Shown here: in pieces, positions 18,992-28,494 of the stretch
How positions within the stretch are numbered: the stretch's first letter is position 1
Layout: each line of letters opens with the position of its first letter
Source of the DNA: Paraburkholderia sp. BL21I4N1
Lineage (GTDB): Bacteria > Pseudomonadota > Gammaproteobacteria > Burkholderiales > Burkholderiaceae
NCBI RefSeq assembly: GCF_002973525.1
Contig: NZ_PVEN01000022.1
Span: forward strand, 38,022 to 102,021
Length of the DNA: 64,000 nucleotides
Direction of reading: 5' to 3'
Position numbers and translations under genes: made by a program
The notes under the pieces: generated by a model
The model's input: only the letters and a program-made list of their open reading frames with translations
Told to the model about the DNA's origin: nothing
Database searches by the model: none

Positions 18992-21388
18992 ATGTCTCAC
19001 GCCGACCACGCCGAAGCAGACCGTCCCGACCAGGCCAAAGCCTGTGCCCACGGGCACGCCGGGCATGACCACGCTCATGGGAAGACCGCGAAACACGAGC
19101 ACGAGCACGACGGTCATGACGCGCACGGCCATGACCATGACGGACACGACCACGCCGCGCACGACCACACAGGCCATGACCACGCAAGTCACGCCCACCA
19201 ACACGCCGACGCAGGCTGCTGCGGCTCGACCGCCGCCACGCTGGCCGCGCCGATCCGCTTGCCGCAATCCGAAGCCGTCGGCAGCGACGTGCGCACCGCC
19301 ATCCGCATCATGCAGATGGACTGCCCGACCGAAGAAGCGCTGATCCGCAAGAAATTCAGCCGCATGCCGTACGTGCGCAGCATGGACTTCAACCTGATGC
19401 AGCGGGTTTTGACCGTCGTGCATGCGCCGGACGCGCTCGAATCGATCCTCGCCGCGCTGCGTTCGCTCGACTTTACGCCCGAACTCGCGGACGCTGGCTC
19501 GAACGGTTCACCTGCAACCGCTGCGGCGGCACCCGCCAAGCCGTGGTGGCCGCTCGCCCTCGCCGGCGTCGCTGCGGTGGGCTCAGAGGCCGCTGGCTGG
19601 CTCGGCGCGCCGGCCTGGATGGCCGCGGGTCTGGCGGTGATCGCGATCCTCTCCTGCGGCCTCACGACCTACAAGAAAGGCTGGCTCGCGATCCGCAACG
19701 GCAACCTGAACATCAACGCGTTGATGAGCATTGCCGTCACTGGGGCGCTGGTCTTGCGCCAATGGCCGGAAGCGGCCATGGTGATGGTGCTCTTCACGAT
19801 CGCCGAACTGATCGAGGCCAAGTCGCTCGACCGCGCCCGCAACGCGATCCAGGGCTTGATGCAACTCACGCCCGAACAGGCGAGCGTCCAGCAGCCCGAC
19901 GGCAGCTGGCAAGCCACGGATCTGAAAGCGATCGCGCTCGACGCGGTGGTTCGCGTGAAGCCGGGCGAGCGGATCGCGCTGGATGGTGAGATCGTCGCGG
20001 GCCGTTCGAGCGTGGATCAGGCGCCGATCACCGGTGAAAGCCTGCCGGTCGACAAGACCGTGGGCGACGCCGTGTTCGCCGGCACGATCAACCAGGCCGG
20101 GTCGTTCGACTATCGGGTCACGGCCGCGGCCAGCAATACGACGCTCGCGCGCATCATCCACGCGGTCGAGGAAGCGCAAGGCACCAAGGCGCCGACACAA
20201 CGTTTCGTCGATCAGTTCGCTCGGGTGTATACGCCGATCGTGTTCGCCGTGGCGCTGGCGGTGGCGATCGTGCCGCCGCTGCTGTTCAGCGGCGCGTGGC
20301 ACGAGTGGGTCTACAAGGCGTTGGTCATGCTGGTGATCGCCTGCCCGTGCGCGCTCGTGATCTCGACGCCGGTGACGATCGTCAGCGGGCTTGCGGCGGC
20401 CGCCCGCAAAGGCATTCTGATCAAAGGCGGCGCTTATCTGGAGCAAGGCCGCAAGCTGCGCCGCCTCGCGCTCGACAAAACCGGCACGCTGACCCACGGC
20501 AAACCGGTGCAAACCGAACTGGCCATCCTCGCCGATGTCGACGACGCCCGTTGCCGCTCGCTCGCGGCGAGTCTTGCGGGACGTTCGGATCATCCGGTGT
20601 CGATGGCGATTGCGGCAGCGGCGAAGACCGACGGCGTCGCCAGCATCGCGGTCGACGCGTTCGAAGCCCTCGCGGGACGCGGCGTGCGCGGCGAGATCGA
20701 CGGCCTCTCTTACTGGCTCGGCAATCATCGGCTGGTCGAGGAACTCGGGCGTTGCTCGGCGTCGCTCGAAGCCCGGCTCGACGCATTGGAGCGGCAAGGC
20801 AAAACCGTCGTGATGCTGGTCGACGCGGAGCGCGTGCTCGCGCTGTTCGCCGTCGCCGACACGGTGAAGGAGACGAGCCGCGCCGCCATCGCCGAATTGC
20901 AGCGCCTCGGCGTCGCCACGACCATGCTGACCGGCGACAACCCCCACACCGCCGCCGCGATCGCCCAACAAGTCGGGATCGACGAGGCGCGCGGCGATCA
21001 GTTGCCGGAAGACAAGCTCAACGCGGTGGCACAGTGGTCGACGGAAGGTGCGACGGTCGGCATGGTCGGCGACGGCATCAACGACGCCCCCGCGCTGGCG
21101 CGCGCCGACATCGGTTTCGCGATGGGCGCGATGGGCACCGACACCGCGATCGAAACCGCCGACGTCGCGCTGATGGACGACGATCTGCGCAAGATCCCGT
21201 CGTTCATCCGGCTCTCGAAGGCGACGCATGCGGTGCTGGTGCAGAACATCGCGCTGGCGCTCGGCATCAAGAGCGTGTTCCTCGTGCTGACAGTGATGGG
21301 GCTCGGCACGATGTGGATGGCCGTGTTCGCGGATGTAGGCGCGAGCCTGCTGGTGGTGGCGAACGGGTTGCGGTTGTTGCGCAAGTAA
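18992..21388 (+). CDS. cadA: Cd2+/Zn2+/Pb2+-exporting P1B-type ATPase
   Basis: 798-residue inner-membrane heavy-metal pump. The first 71 residues contain 23 His, mostly as HDH and GHDH repeats, then GCCGS. Next comes an HMA-like domain with MDCPTEEALIRKKF (DCP-E type rather than CxxC). Membrane metal site CPC lies in VIACPCALVISTPVTI, the phosphorylated Asp in DKTGTLTHGK, followed by TGDNPHTAAAIA and MVGDGINDAPALA. ATG 18992 has AGGAAG upstream. Expression is predicted to be CadR-dependent. The CPC core and DCP-type HMA favour Zn/Cd/Pb over Cu. Confidence 0.95.
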   Translation: MSHADHAEADRPDQAKACAHGHAGHDHAHGKTAKHEHEHDGHDAHGHDHDGHDHAAHDHTGHDHASHAHQHADAGCCGSTAATLAAPIRLPQSEAVGSDVRTAIRIMQMDCPTEEALIRKKFSRMPYVRSMDFNLMQRVLTVVHAPDALESILAALRSLDFTPELADAGSNGSPATAAAAPAKPWWPLALAGVAAVGSEAAGWLGAPAWMAAGLAVIAILSCGLTTYKKGWLAIRNGNLNINALMSIAVTGALVLRQWPEAAMVMVLFTIAELIEAKSLDRARNAIQGLMQLTPEQASVQQPDGSWQATDLKAIALDAVVRVKPGERIALDGEIVAGRSSVDQAPITGESLPVDKTVGDAVFAGTINQAGSFDYRVTAAASNTTLARIIHAVEEAQGTKAPTQRFVDQFARVYTPIVFAVALAVAIVPPLLFSGAWHEWVYKALVMLVIACPCALVISTPVTIVSGLAAAARKGILIKGGAYLEQGRKLRRLALDKTGTLTHGKPVQTELAILADVDDARCRSLAASLAGRSDHPVSMAIAAAAKTDGVASIAVDAFEALAGRGVRGEIDGLSYWLGNHRLVEELGRCSASLEARLDALERQGKTVVMLVDAERVLALFAVADTVKETSRAAIAELQRLGVATTMLTGDNPHTAAAIAQQVGIDEARGDQLPEDKLNAVAQWSTEGATVGMVGDGINDAPALARADIGFAMGAMGTDTAIETADVALMDDDLRKIPSFIRLSKATHAVLVQNIALALGIKSVFLVLTVMGLGTMWMAVFADVGASLLVVANGLRLLRK

Positions 21389-21483
21389 ACCGGCAGCGGC
21401 CGATTGTCGCGAGACGATGCGTGACGTGCTTCGTTTGCGGCGTGTCGCTCCAGGCGTCACGCGCCGCCGTCCGCCACTCGCCG

Positions 21484-22527
21484 TCAATGAGCGAAGGAAC
21501 GCTTCCCCGCGACGGCCGGTGTCCCCACTGCGGCTTTCAACGTCTCCGACGGCCGCATACCGAACAGCTTGCGGTAATCCGTCGCGAACTGGCTTAGATG
21601 CCAGAACCCCCACGCCGCCGCAACGTCTTGCACCGAGCGTGATTCACGTGCCGCATTGGAAAGATCGCGGCGCGCGCCGTTCAGGCGAATCGCGCGGAGA
21701 TACGTGGCGGGGGCCATTCCCAGCACATCCTGAAAGCAGTACTGCAGCGTGCGCCGGCTCACATGCAGCCGCTCGCATAACTCCGGCACGCTGATCGCCC
21801 GGTCGCGATTGACCAGCAGATACTCGCGCGCTTCCGATACGATCGACTGACGGCGCGGACGCGCCGGCATCGGCATCGGCTCCGACGCCGGCAACGCGCC
21901 GACATCGAACAGCGAAGCGAGCACCGACGCCTGCAGATTGTTGCGCGCGAACGGCGACAGCGGCGTGCCGCGCGCCGCGCCGTCGTCGAGCAGTTGCCGG
22001 AGCGACGCGCACAAGCGCTCCTTGCGTGCCCGGCCGATCGACACCACTTCCGTGTGCGGCACATGATCGGCCAGCCCGACGCGCTCGACATCCGCCGCGT
22101 AACGACGCAGCACGTCCCCTTTGACCACCACGCCAAAAATCTCGTAGCCGGCCGACGTCAGCAGTTCAAATTCGACGCCGCCCGGACGGAACGCCAGCGC
22201 ATCGCCCGCGATCACTTGCGCGTCGATGCGGCCCGAGCCCGCAGGGCACGTCGGAATGCCGAACCAGTAGGCGTCTTTTTGCACCTCGCAGGTTTGCCGC
22301 AACGTGTGGCTGGTCGTTTCGACGAACACCTGCATGTGATCGAGGCACAACTCGGTCAGGCCGCCGACGAAACTGCCCGCAGTCAACTGGTCGTAGAGCT
22401 GGTTCCAGCCGTGCAGGTTGCGCGCCTGTTCATCGGCGTCGTGCGCGACGCAGGTCTGCACGCGGAAGCTCGGCTGCGGTGTGAGCATCGCACGGGTCTC
22501 GCTATCGGATGGGATGTCGATCGTCAT
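21484..22527 (-). CDS. AraC-family regulator, EutR-like
   Basis: About 347 residues. A large N-terminal sensor region (AYWFGIPTCPAGSGRIDAQVIAGDALAFRPGG) is followed by an AraC HTH pair (ISVPELCERLHVSRRTLQYCFQDVLGMAPATYLRAIRLN ... VQDVAAAWGFWHLSQFATDYRKLFGMRPSETL). The WGFWHLSQFATDYRKLFG segment resembles EutR, activator of ethanolamine genes, and eutB/eutC lie 3 kb away. The start at 22527 (MTIDIPSDSE) is preferred to 22578, but neither has a strong site. Divergent from the aldehyde dehydrogenase gene. Confidence 0.8.
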   Translation of the reverse strand: MTIDIPSDSETRAMLTPQPSFRVQTCVAHDADEQARNLHGWNQLYDQLTAGSFVGGLTELCLDHMQVFVETTSHTLRQTCEVQKDAYWFGIPTCPAGSGRIDAQVIAGDALAFRPGGVEFELLTSAGYEIFGVVVKGDVLRRYAADVERVGLADHVPHTEVVSIGRARKERLCASLRQLLDDGAARGTPLSPFARNNLQASVLASLFDVGALPASEPMPMPARPRRQSIVSEAREYLLVNRDRAISVPELCERLHVSRRTLQYCFQDVLGMAPATYLRAIRLNGARRDLSNAARESRSVQDVAAAWGFWHLSQFATDYRKLFGMRPSETLKAAVGTPAVAGKRSFAH

Positions 22528-22637
22528 ACCGGATCTGCGTAAACGGGTATCGAAGCGGGAGAGGAACGCAATTCCCATGCCGAACGGTTTCGCGGGCCGC
22601 CCCGCTCTGCCTGAGCGGCTTCGCGTGCGCCACGCTC

Positions 22638-22656
22638 CTGTTCAATTACTGAACAG
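22638..22656. promoter_or_regulatory. Inverted repeat CTGTTCA-N5-TGAACAG, candidate activator site
   Basis: Perfect 7-bp arms with a 5-bp spacer, about 117 bp upstream of the sigma-54-like -24 element. A further half-site TGAACAG occurs at 22702-22708. Position fits an enhancer for a sigma-54 activator of the AcoR kind; the binder is not identified. Confidence 0.5.
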
Positions 22657-22771
22657 CCTTGCACAGGCTGATCAGAAACGGGACGTTCCCGCCTTGCCAC
22701 CTGAACAGCGCCGCGCCGCACGGCGTGCGCGAGTGCTTGCTGCGCGTGCACGGATCCCCAGCGCGGTGCAT

Positions 22772-22787
22772 TGGCACACTTCTGGCT
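22772..22787 (+). promoter_or_regulatory. Candidate sigma-54 promoter of the aldehyde dehydrogenase gene
   Basis: TGGCACACTTCTGGCT matches the -24/-12 consensus TGGCACG-N4-TTGCW except at two positions, with the invariant GG and GC correctly spaced. It lies 76 bp before the start codon. Confidence 0.5.
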
Positions 22788-22863
22788 GTAGCCTCTCGCG
22801 GCCAAGCGAAATATCGCGCCGAATATAGCCCATTCAAACATTCACCATGTGAGGAGCACACAG

Positions 22864-24384
22864 ATGAATCACGCAGAAATGCAATTTCTGACCACCGAAT
22901 TCCCGTACAAAAAGCAGTATGCGAATTTTATCGGCGGCGAATGGGTCAAGCCCGTGGGTGGTGAGTACTTCGACAACGTATCGCCGATCACCGGCGAGGC
23001 GTTTACGTCGATCCCGCGTTCGCGCGAGGCCGATATCGAACTTGCGCTCGACGCCGCGCATCGCGCGAAAACGGCTTGGGGAAAAACCTCCACCACCGAC
23101 CGCTCGAACATCCTGAACCGCATTGCCGACCGGATGGAAGCGAACCTGCAACGTCTCGCGGTCGCCGAAACGATCGACAACGGCAAGCCGCTGCGCGAAA
23201 CCATGGCGGCCGACATTCCGCTCGCGATCGACCACTTCCGCTATTTCGCCGGCGCCGTGCGCGCACAGGAAGGCTCGATCTCCGAGATCGATCACGACAC
23301 GGTCGCGTATCACTTTCATGAACCGCTCGGCGTGGTCGGCCAGATCATTCCGTGGAATTTCCCGATTCTGATGGCCGTGTGGAAACTCGCGCCCGCACTC
23401 GCCGCCGGCAATTGCGTGGTGCTCAAGCCGGCCGAGCAAACGCCCGCGTCGATTCTCGTGCTGGTCGAACTGATTCACGACCTGCTGCCCGCGGGCGTGC
23501 TGAACGTGGTTAACGGCTTCGGCCTCGAAGCCGGCAAGCCGCTCGCGTCGAACAAGCGGATCGCCAAGATCGCGTTTACCGGCGAGACCACCACGGGCCG
23601 CCTCATCATGCAGTACGCGAGCCAGAACATCATTCCGGTCACGCTCGAACTGGGCGGCAAGAGCCCGAACATTTTCTTCGACGACGTGATGAACGCCGAC
23701 GACAGCTATTTCGACAAGGCGCTCGAAGGCTTCACGATGTTCGCGCTGAATCAGGGTGAAGTATGTACGTGTCCGTCGCGCGTGCTGATCGACGAGAAGA
23801 TCTACGACCGTTTCATGGAACGTGCGTTGAAGCGCGTCGCGGCGATCACGCAAGGGCATCCGCTCGACAGCAAGACGATGATCGGCGCGCAGGCGTCCCA
23901 GGAGCAACTGGAGAAGATCCTGTCGTATGTCGACCTCGGCAAGCAGGAGGGTGCCGAATGTTTGATCGGTGGCGAGCGCAATCAACTCGACGGTGAATTG
24001 AGCAAAGGCTATTACGTGAAGCCGACCGTGTTCCGCGGCCACAACAAGATGCGCATCTTCCAGGAGGAAATCTTCGGACCGGTGGTGTCGGTCACGACGT
24101 TCAAGACCGAAGAAGAAGCGCTCGAGATCGCCAACGACACGTTGTACGGTCTCGGCGCCGGCGTCTGGACGCGCGACGGCACGCGCGCCTATCGCTTCGG
24201 CCGTCAGATCCAGGCGGGCCGCGTGTGGACCAACTGCTACCACGCGTATCCGGCGCATGCGGCATTTGGCGGCTACAAGCAATCGGGCATTGGCCGCGAG
24301 AATCACAAGATGATGCTCGACCACTATCAGCAGACCAAGAACCTGCTGGTCAGCTATAGCGACAAGCCGCTCGGCTTCTTCTAG
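22864..24384 (+). CDS. NAD-dependent aldehyde dehydrogenase (ExaC/AcoD type)
   Basis: 506-residue aldehyde dehydrogenase. Catalytic Glu falls in ELGGKSPNIFF and the catalytic Cys in NQGEVCTCPSRVL (GEVCTC is typical of the ExaC/AcoD acetaldehyde branch). IIPWNFPILMAVWKLAPALAAGN and FTGETTTGRLIM bind NAD. ATG 22864 has GAGGAGC upstream. With the DUF779 gene 64 bp downstream and eutBC nearby, it most likely oxidises the acetaldehyde made by ethanolamine ammonia-lyase, or that from ethanol. A sigma-54-like promoter lies upstream. Confidence 0.93.
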   Translation: MNHAEMQFLTTEFPYKKQYANFIGGEWVKPVGGEYFDNVSPITGEAFTSIPRSREADIELALDAAHRAKTAWGKTSTTDRSNILNRIADRMEANLQRLAVAETIDNGKPLRETMAADIPLAIDHFRYFAGAVRAQEGSISEIDHDTVAYHFHEPLGVVGQIIPWNFPILMAVWKLAPALAAGNCVVLKPAEQTPASILVLVELIHDLLPAGVLNVVNGFGLEAGKPLASNKRIAKIAFTGETTTGRLIMQYASQNIIPVTLELGGKSPNIFFDDVMNADDSYFDKALEGFTMFALNQGEVCTCPSRVLIDEKIYDRFMERALKRVAAITQGHPLDSKTMIGAQASQEQLEKILSYVDLGKQEGAECLIGGERNQLDGELSKGYYVKPTVFRGHNKMRIFQEEIFGPVVSVTTFKTEEEALEIANDTLYGLGAGVWTRDGTRAYRFGRQIQAGRVWTNCYHAYPAHAAFGGYKQSGIGRENHKMMLDHYQQTKNLLVSYSDKPLGFF

Positions 24385-24448
24385 GCCTCACGATCCTGTT
24401 CGCACGAGCCGCCTTGCGCGGCTCGCGCTTTTTTCAGCGAGGCATGGG

Positions 24449-24844
24449 ATGGTTGACGAGAAAGAAGTGGCCCGCGTAGTCGCGACACCGGCCGCCGTCG
24501 AGTTGATCGACAAACTGCGCGCCGAACATGGCGCCGTGCTGTTTCATCAATCGGGTGGCTGCTGCGACGGCAGTGCACCGATGATGTTTCCGCAAGGCGA
24601 GTTCATGGTCGGTTCGTCGGACGTGAAACTCGGCACGATTGCCAATGTGCCGTTCTACATGAGCGAATCGCAATTCGAGTACTGGCAGCACACGCAGTTG
24701 ATTATCGACGCGGTGCCGGGCAATGGCGGCATGTTTTCTTTGGAACGCCCCAGCGGCTTGCGGTTTTTAACGCGCTCGCGACTCTTTGAAGATGCCGAGA
24801 ACGCGTGGCTGGCAACGCATCCGGTGGAACGCGCCGATACGTGA
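24449..24844 (+). CDS. DUF779-family protein
   Basis: 131 residues. The sequence AVLFHQSGGCCDGSAPMMFPQGEF, with a Cys pair, and the following VPFYMSESQFEYWQHTQ are characteristic of DUF779. This family sits next to acetaldehyde-type aldehyde dehydrogenase genes in many proteobacteria, as here, which suggests a helper or redox role, but its biochemical function is not established. It converges with eutC with a 5-bp gap. Confidence 0.88.
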   Translation: MVDEKEVARVVATPAAVELIDKLRAEHGAVLFHQSGGCCDGSAPMMFPQGEFMVGSSDVKLGTIANVPFYMSESQFEYWQHTQLIIDAVPGNGGMFSLERPSGLRFLTRSRLFEDAENAWLATHPVERADT

Positions 24845-24849
24845 TGGAT

Positions 24850-25656
24850 TTACGTCGCCGCCGTGCCTGATGGATTTGAATTGTCGCTAACGGCGGGCGT
24901 TGCCGGCGCACTTTCCAGCAGCGCGTCGCTGTCGTCTTTCAGGCCGACGCCCGTGAGACCCAAACGTCTTGCGTGCGTCAGCAGGTAGTGCAACTTGTGC
25001 GCGGCGTGCGGGTAGTCTAGTCCTTCGGGACGCACGTTGGAAATGCAGTTGCGCTGCGCGTCGCTGCAACCGACTTTCGGTGCGTAGGTCAGGTAGATAC
25101 CGAGACTGTCCGGTGAACTCAGTCCGGGTCTCTCGCCGATCAACATGACCACCAGCCGGCTATTGAGCAACTCGCCGATCTCATCGCCGAGCGCGACCCG
25201 CGCCTGGCGCGCAATCACGACCGGCCCAATTTTCCAGTCGGTGAGTTTCGCGCACACGGCCTGTAGCAACGGAATGGATTGCTTCGCCGCGGCGAACGCC
25301 GACAGCCCGTCGCCGATCACGAACACCACTTCCGGCGAATCGTTCCGCACCTGCGCAAGCGCTGTGCGGCTCTCTTCCGATAAACGTCGCCCCAAATCGG
25401 GACGCCGCAAATAATGCTCGCGATCGGGCGCGGCGCTGTGCGCATCTAGCGTCGTGAAGTTCAGCGCGCGCAGCTGTTCGTGCAGCGCCTCGGCATCGAG
25501 CGGATGATGCACGGCGTCGCGCGCTTGCGCATGCGACAGATTGAACGCGAGCAGCGGCGCCGTCGGCAAACTGTTGCCCGCGCGGCCCAACGCAATGCGC
25601 GCGTTGGTGAACTGGCGCAACGCGTTCCACGGATTCTTTTCGAGGAACTCGCTCAT
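24850..25656 (-). CDS. eutC: Ethanolamine ammonia-lyase small subunit
   Basis: 268 residues from MSEFLEKNPWNALRQFTNARIALGRAGNSLPT, the typical EutC start. LNFSLSHAQARDAV-type segment and the C-terminal VGCSDAQRNCISNVRPEGLDY are family signatures. EutB and EutC form the adenosylcobalamin-dependent enzyme that splits ethanolamine into acetaldehyde and ammonia. The start codon overlaps the eutB stop (ATGA), so the two are translationally coupled. Confidence 0.95.
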   Translation of the reverse strand: MSEFLEKNPWNALRQFTNARIALGRAGNSLPTAPLLAFNLSHAQARDAVHHPLDAEALHEQLRALNFTTLDAHSAAPDREHYLRRPDLGRRLSEESRTALAQVRNDSPEVVFVIGDGLSAFAAAKQSIPLLQAVCAKLTDWKIGPVVIARQARVALGDEIGELLNSRLVVMLIGERPGLSSPDSLGIYLTYAPKVGCSDAQRNCISNVRPEGLDYPHAAHKLHYLLTHARRLGLTGVGLKDDSDALLESAPATPAVSDNSNPSGTAAT

Positions 25657-27047
25657 GCGATTCCCATCCAGTCGTTCGCCCCTTCCAGCAGCGGTTGTTG
25701 CGGCGATGCGCTCAGCAATGCGCCGCGCGCGTCGGTGATCTGCATCGACTCCAGCCATTCCTCGAATTCCGGCGCGCGACGCAGGCCGAGCACATCGCGC
25801 ACGTACAGCGCGTCATGGAACGAGGTGCTTTGATAGTTGAGCATCACGTCGTCCGCGCCCGGAATGCCCATGATGAAATTGATGCCCGCCACACCGAGCA
25901 GCGTGAGCAGATTGTCCATGTCGTCCTGATCCGCTTCGGCATGGTTCGTGTAGCAGATGTCGCAACCCATCGGCACGCCGAGCAGCTTGCCGCAGAAGTG
26001 ATCTTCCAGTCCGGCGCGCGTGATCTGTTTACCGTCGTACAGGTACTCCGGTCCGATGAAACCCACCACCGTATTGACCAGGAATGGGTTGAATTTGCGC
26101 GCCACGGCATAGGCGCGCACTTCGCAAGTCTGTTGGTCGACGCCGAAATGCGCGTCCGCCGACAATGCGCTGCCTTGCCCCGTTTCAAAGTACATCAGGT
26201 TATTGCCGACGGTGCCGCGCCTTAGCGATAGCCCCGCTTCATACGCCTCCTGCAGCAACGTGAGCGAAATACCGAAGCCCGCGTTCGCCTTCTCCGTGCC
26301 TGCAATCGATTGAAACACCAGATCGACGGGCGCGCCTTTTTCGATGGCGGCGATCGTGTTGGTGACGTGCGTCAGCACGCAAGATTGCGTCGGCACCTGA
26401 TAGCGCAGGCGGAAGTCGTCGATCATTAGCAGCAGTTTCGTGATCGCGGCGAGATTGTCGCTGGCCGGATTGATGCCGATCATCGCGTCGCCGCAACCGT
26501 ACATCAGGCCGTCGAGCATCGAGGCAGCGATGCCTTTGACGTCGTCGGTCGGATGATTCGGTTGCAGGCGCACCGACATGCGGCCCGGTAAGCCCACCGT
26601 ATTGCGAAAGCGCGTAATCACCGGGCGTTTGCGCGCCGCCGCGATCAGATCCTGATTGCGCATCAGCTTCGAGACCGCCGCGACCATTTCCGGCGTGAGT
26701 CCCGCCGTGATGCGGGTGAGCGCGTCGGCGTCGGTCGTGCTGCTCAGCAGCCAGTTGCGAAAATCGCCCACCGTCAGATGCGAGATCTCGGCGAAGGCTT
26801 GCGGCGAGTGGTCGTCGATCACGAGACGCGTGACCTCGTCGCTCTCGTACGGAATCAGCGCTTCGTTGAGAAACGTGTTCAGCGGCACCTGCGCGAGCGC
26901 CATCTTGGCGGCGACGCGCTCTTCCTCGCTCGCCGCCGCCACGCCCGCGAGCTGGTCGCCGGAGCGCTGCGGACTGGCCTTCGCCATCAAGGTCTTCAGA
27001 TCGGCAAAGCGATACGTGCGGCTGCCGATCGTTTCGGTGTAGCTCAT
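25653..27047 (-). CDS. eutB: Ethanolamine ammonia-lyase large subunit
   Basis: 464 residues, the normal length. It begins MSYTETIGSRTYRFADLKTLMAKASPQRSGDQLAG and contains VGLPGRMSVRLQPNHPTDD, GINPASDNLAAI and FIGPEYLYDGKQITRAGLEDHFCGKLLGVPMGCDICYTNH, all conserved in the catalytic subunit that binds ethanolamine and coenzyme B12. It lies between the permease gene (43 bp upstream) and eutC, giving an eat-eutB-eutC operon. No shell-protein genes are present, so the pathway works without a microcompartment. Confidence 0.96.
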   Translation of the reverse strand: MSYTETIGSRTYRFADLKTLMAKASPQRSGDQLAGVAAASEEERVAAKMALAQVPLNTFLNEALIPYESDEVTRLVIDDHSPQAFAEISHLTVGDFRNWLLSSTTDADALTRITAGLTPEMVAAVSKLMRNQDLIAAARKRPVITRFRNTVGLPGRMSVRLQPNHPTDDVKGIAASMLDGLMYGCGDAMIGINPASDNLAAITKLLLMIDDFRLRYQVPTQSCVLTHVTNTIAAIEKGAPVDLVFQSIAGTEKANAGFGISLTLLQEAYEAGLSLRRGTVGNNLMYFETGQGSALSADAHFGVDQQTCEVRAYAVARKFNPFLVNTVVGFIGPEYLYDGKQITRAGLEDHFCGKLLGVPMGCDICYTNHAEADQDDMDNLLTLLGVAGINFIMGIPGADDVMLNYQSTSFHDALYVRDVLGLRRAPEFEEWLESMQITDARGALLSASPQQPLLEGANDWMGIA

Positions 27048-27090
27048 CGTTACGACTCCCTCGCCGCGGCCTGCGCAGCGGACCGATCCG

Positions 27091-28494
27091 TCATTCTTCG
27101 AGCAGGGCGTCTGACGGCGCCGCTTCGCGTTGATGGCGCGTCAGCAAAAAGTAGACGTAGCCCAGCGCGAGGAAAATGGCGAACACGACCGCCACCAGGA
27201 AATTGAAGTAAACCATCGTGGCCAGACAAATGACAGCGGCCACCAGTGCAAACGCCGGAAAGAACGGAAACAGCGGCGCGCGGAACGGGCGCTCCATGTC
27301 CGGCTCGGTACGGCGCAGCTTGAACAGCGACAGCATGCTGATGATATACATCACGATAGCGCCAAATACCGACATCGTCACGATGTTCGCGGTCAGCGTC
27401 TGGCCGCCGAACTGGATCAGCTCGTCGCTGTAGATCGCCGCTATGCCGACCACGCCGCCCGCCAGGATCGCGCGATGCGGCGTCTTGAAACGCGGATGCA
27501 CCTTGGCCAGCCATTCCGGCAGATAGCCCGCGCGAGCCAGCGCGAAAATTTGCCGCGAATAACCGAGGATGATGCCGTGAAACGACGCTACCAGCCCAAA
27601 CAGCCCGAGCCACACGAGCATATGCATCCAGCCGCTGTGTTCGCCGACGATGAACTTCATGGCTTGCGGCAGGGGGTCGTTGATGTTCGCCAGCTTGGTC
27701 CAGTCACCGGCCGCACCGGCAAACACCATCACGCCGATGGCGAGCACGACCAGCGTCAGAATGCCCATGATGTAGGCGATCGGAATGGAACGCTTCGGGT
27801 TTTTGGCTTCTTCGGCGGCCATCGCGACGCCTTCGATCGCGAGGAAAAACCAGATCGCGAACGGAATCGCCGCGAACATGCCGTGAAACGAACCCATGCT
27901 GAAGGTATCCGCGCCCGACCAGCCGCCCTTCGTGAAGTTCGCCCATTCAAACCCGGGCGACACCACCCCCATGAAGACCAGTAGTTCGAAGATCGCGAGC
28001 AGGGTCACGCACAGCTCGAACGCCGCGGCGATCTGCACGCCGACGATATTCAACGCCATGAAGACGAGATACGCGCCCATCGCGGCATGTTTCGGCTCGA
28101 GCCCGGGAAACTGCACGTGCAGATACGCGCCGATCGCCAGCGCAATGGCCGGCGGCGCAAACACGAATTCGACCAGCGTGGCGGCTCCCGCCAGATAACC
28201 GCCAGTCGAGCCGAACGCATGACGCGCGTAGGCGAACGGGCCGCCAGCGTGCGGAATCGACGTGGTGAGTTCGGTGAAACTGAAAATGAAAGTCGTATAC
28301 ATCGCGGCAATGAACACCGCCGTGATGACGAACCCGAGCGTACCGGCGCTTGCCCAGCCGTAACTCCAGCCGAAATATTCGCCGGAGATCACGAGGCCGA
28401 CCGCAATGCCCCACAGTTGCCACGTGCCGAGCGTCTGCTTCAACTCGTGATGGGTGACTTTGCCGACGTGCTGACTGTTGGATTCTGATTTCAT
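27091..28494 (-). CDS. eat: Ethanolamine permease (APC family)
   Basis: 467-residue polytopic inner-membrane transporter with about 12 hydrophobic segments. N-terminus THHELKQTLGTWQLWGIAVGLVISGEYFGWSYGW and TELTTSIPHAGGPFAYARHAFGSTGGYLAG are typical of the amino-acid/polyamine/organocation ethanolamine permease branch. As first gene of the eutBC operon it supplies the substrate. A GGGAGC site precedes the ATG. Confidence 0.93.
   Translation of the reverse strand: MKSESNSQHVGKVTHHELKQTLGTWQLWGIAVGLVISGEYFGWSYGWASAGTLGFVITAVFIAAMYTTFIFSFTELTTSIPHAGGPFAYARHAFGSTGGYLAGAATLVEFVFAPPAIALAIGAYLHVQFPGLEPKHAAMGAYLVFMALNIVGVQIAAAFELCVTLLAIFELLVFMGVVSPGFEWANFTKGGWSGADTFSMGSFHGMFAAIPFAIWFFLAIEGVAMAAEEAKNPKRSIPIAYIMGILTLVVLAIGVMVFAGAAGDWTKLANINDPLPQAMKFIVGEHSGWMHMLVWLGLFGLVASFHGIILGYSRQIFALARAGYLPEWLAKVHPRFKTPHRAILAGGVVGIAAIYSDELIQFGGQTLTANIVTMSVFGAIVMYIISMLSLFKLRRTEPDMERPFRAPLFPFFPAFALVAAVICLATMVYFNFLVAVVFAIFLALGYVYFLLTRHQREAAPSDALLEE

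Noticed and set aside
19583..21613. 676-codon open frame antisense to cadA
   Set aside because: Arg/His-rich shadow translation; the P-type ATPase motifs are on the plus strand.
24850..28494. Ethanolamine microcompartment operon
   Set aside because: No shell-protein, EutE, EutD or EutG genes are present near eutBC.
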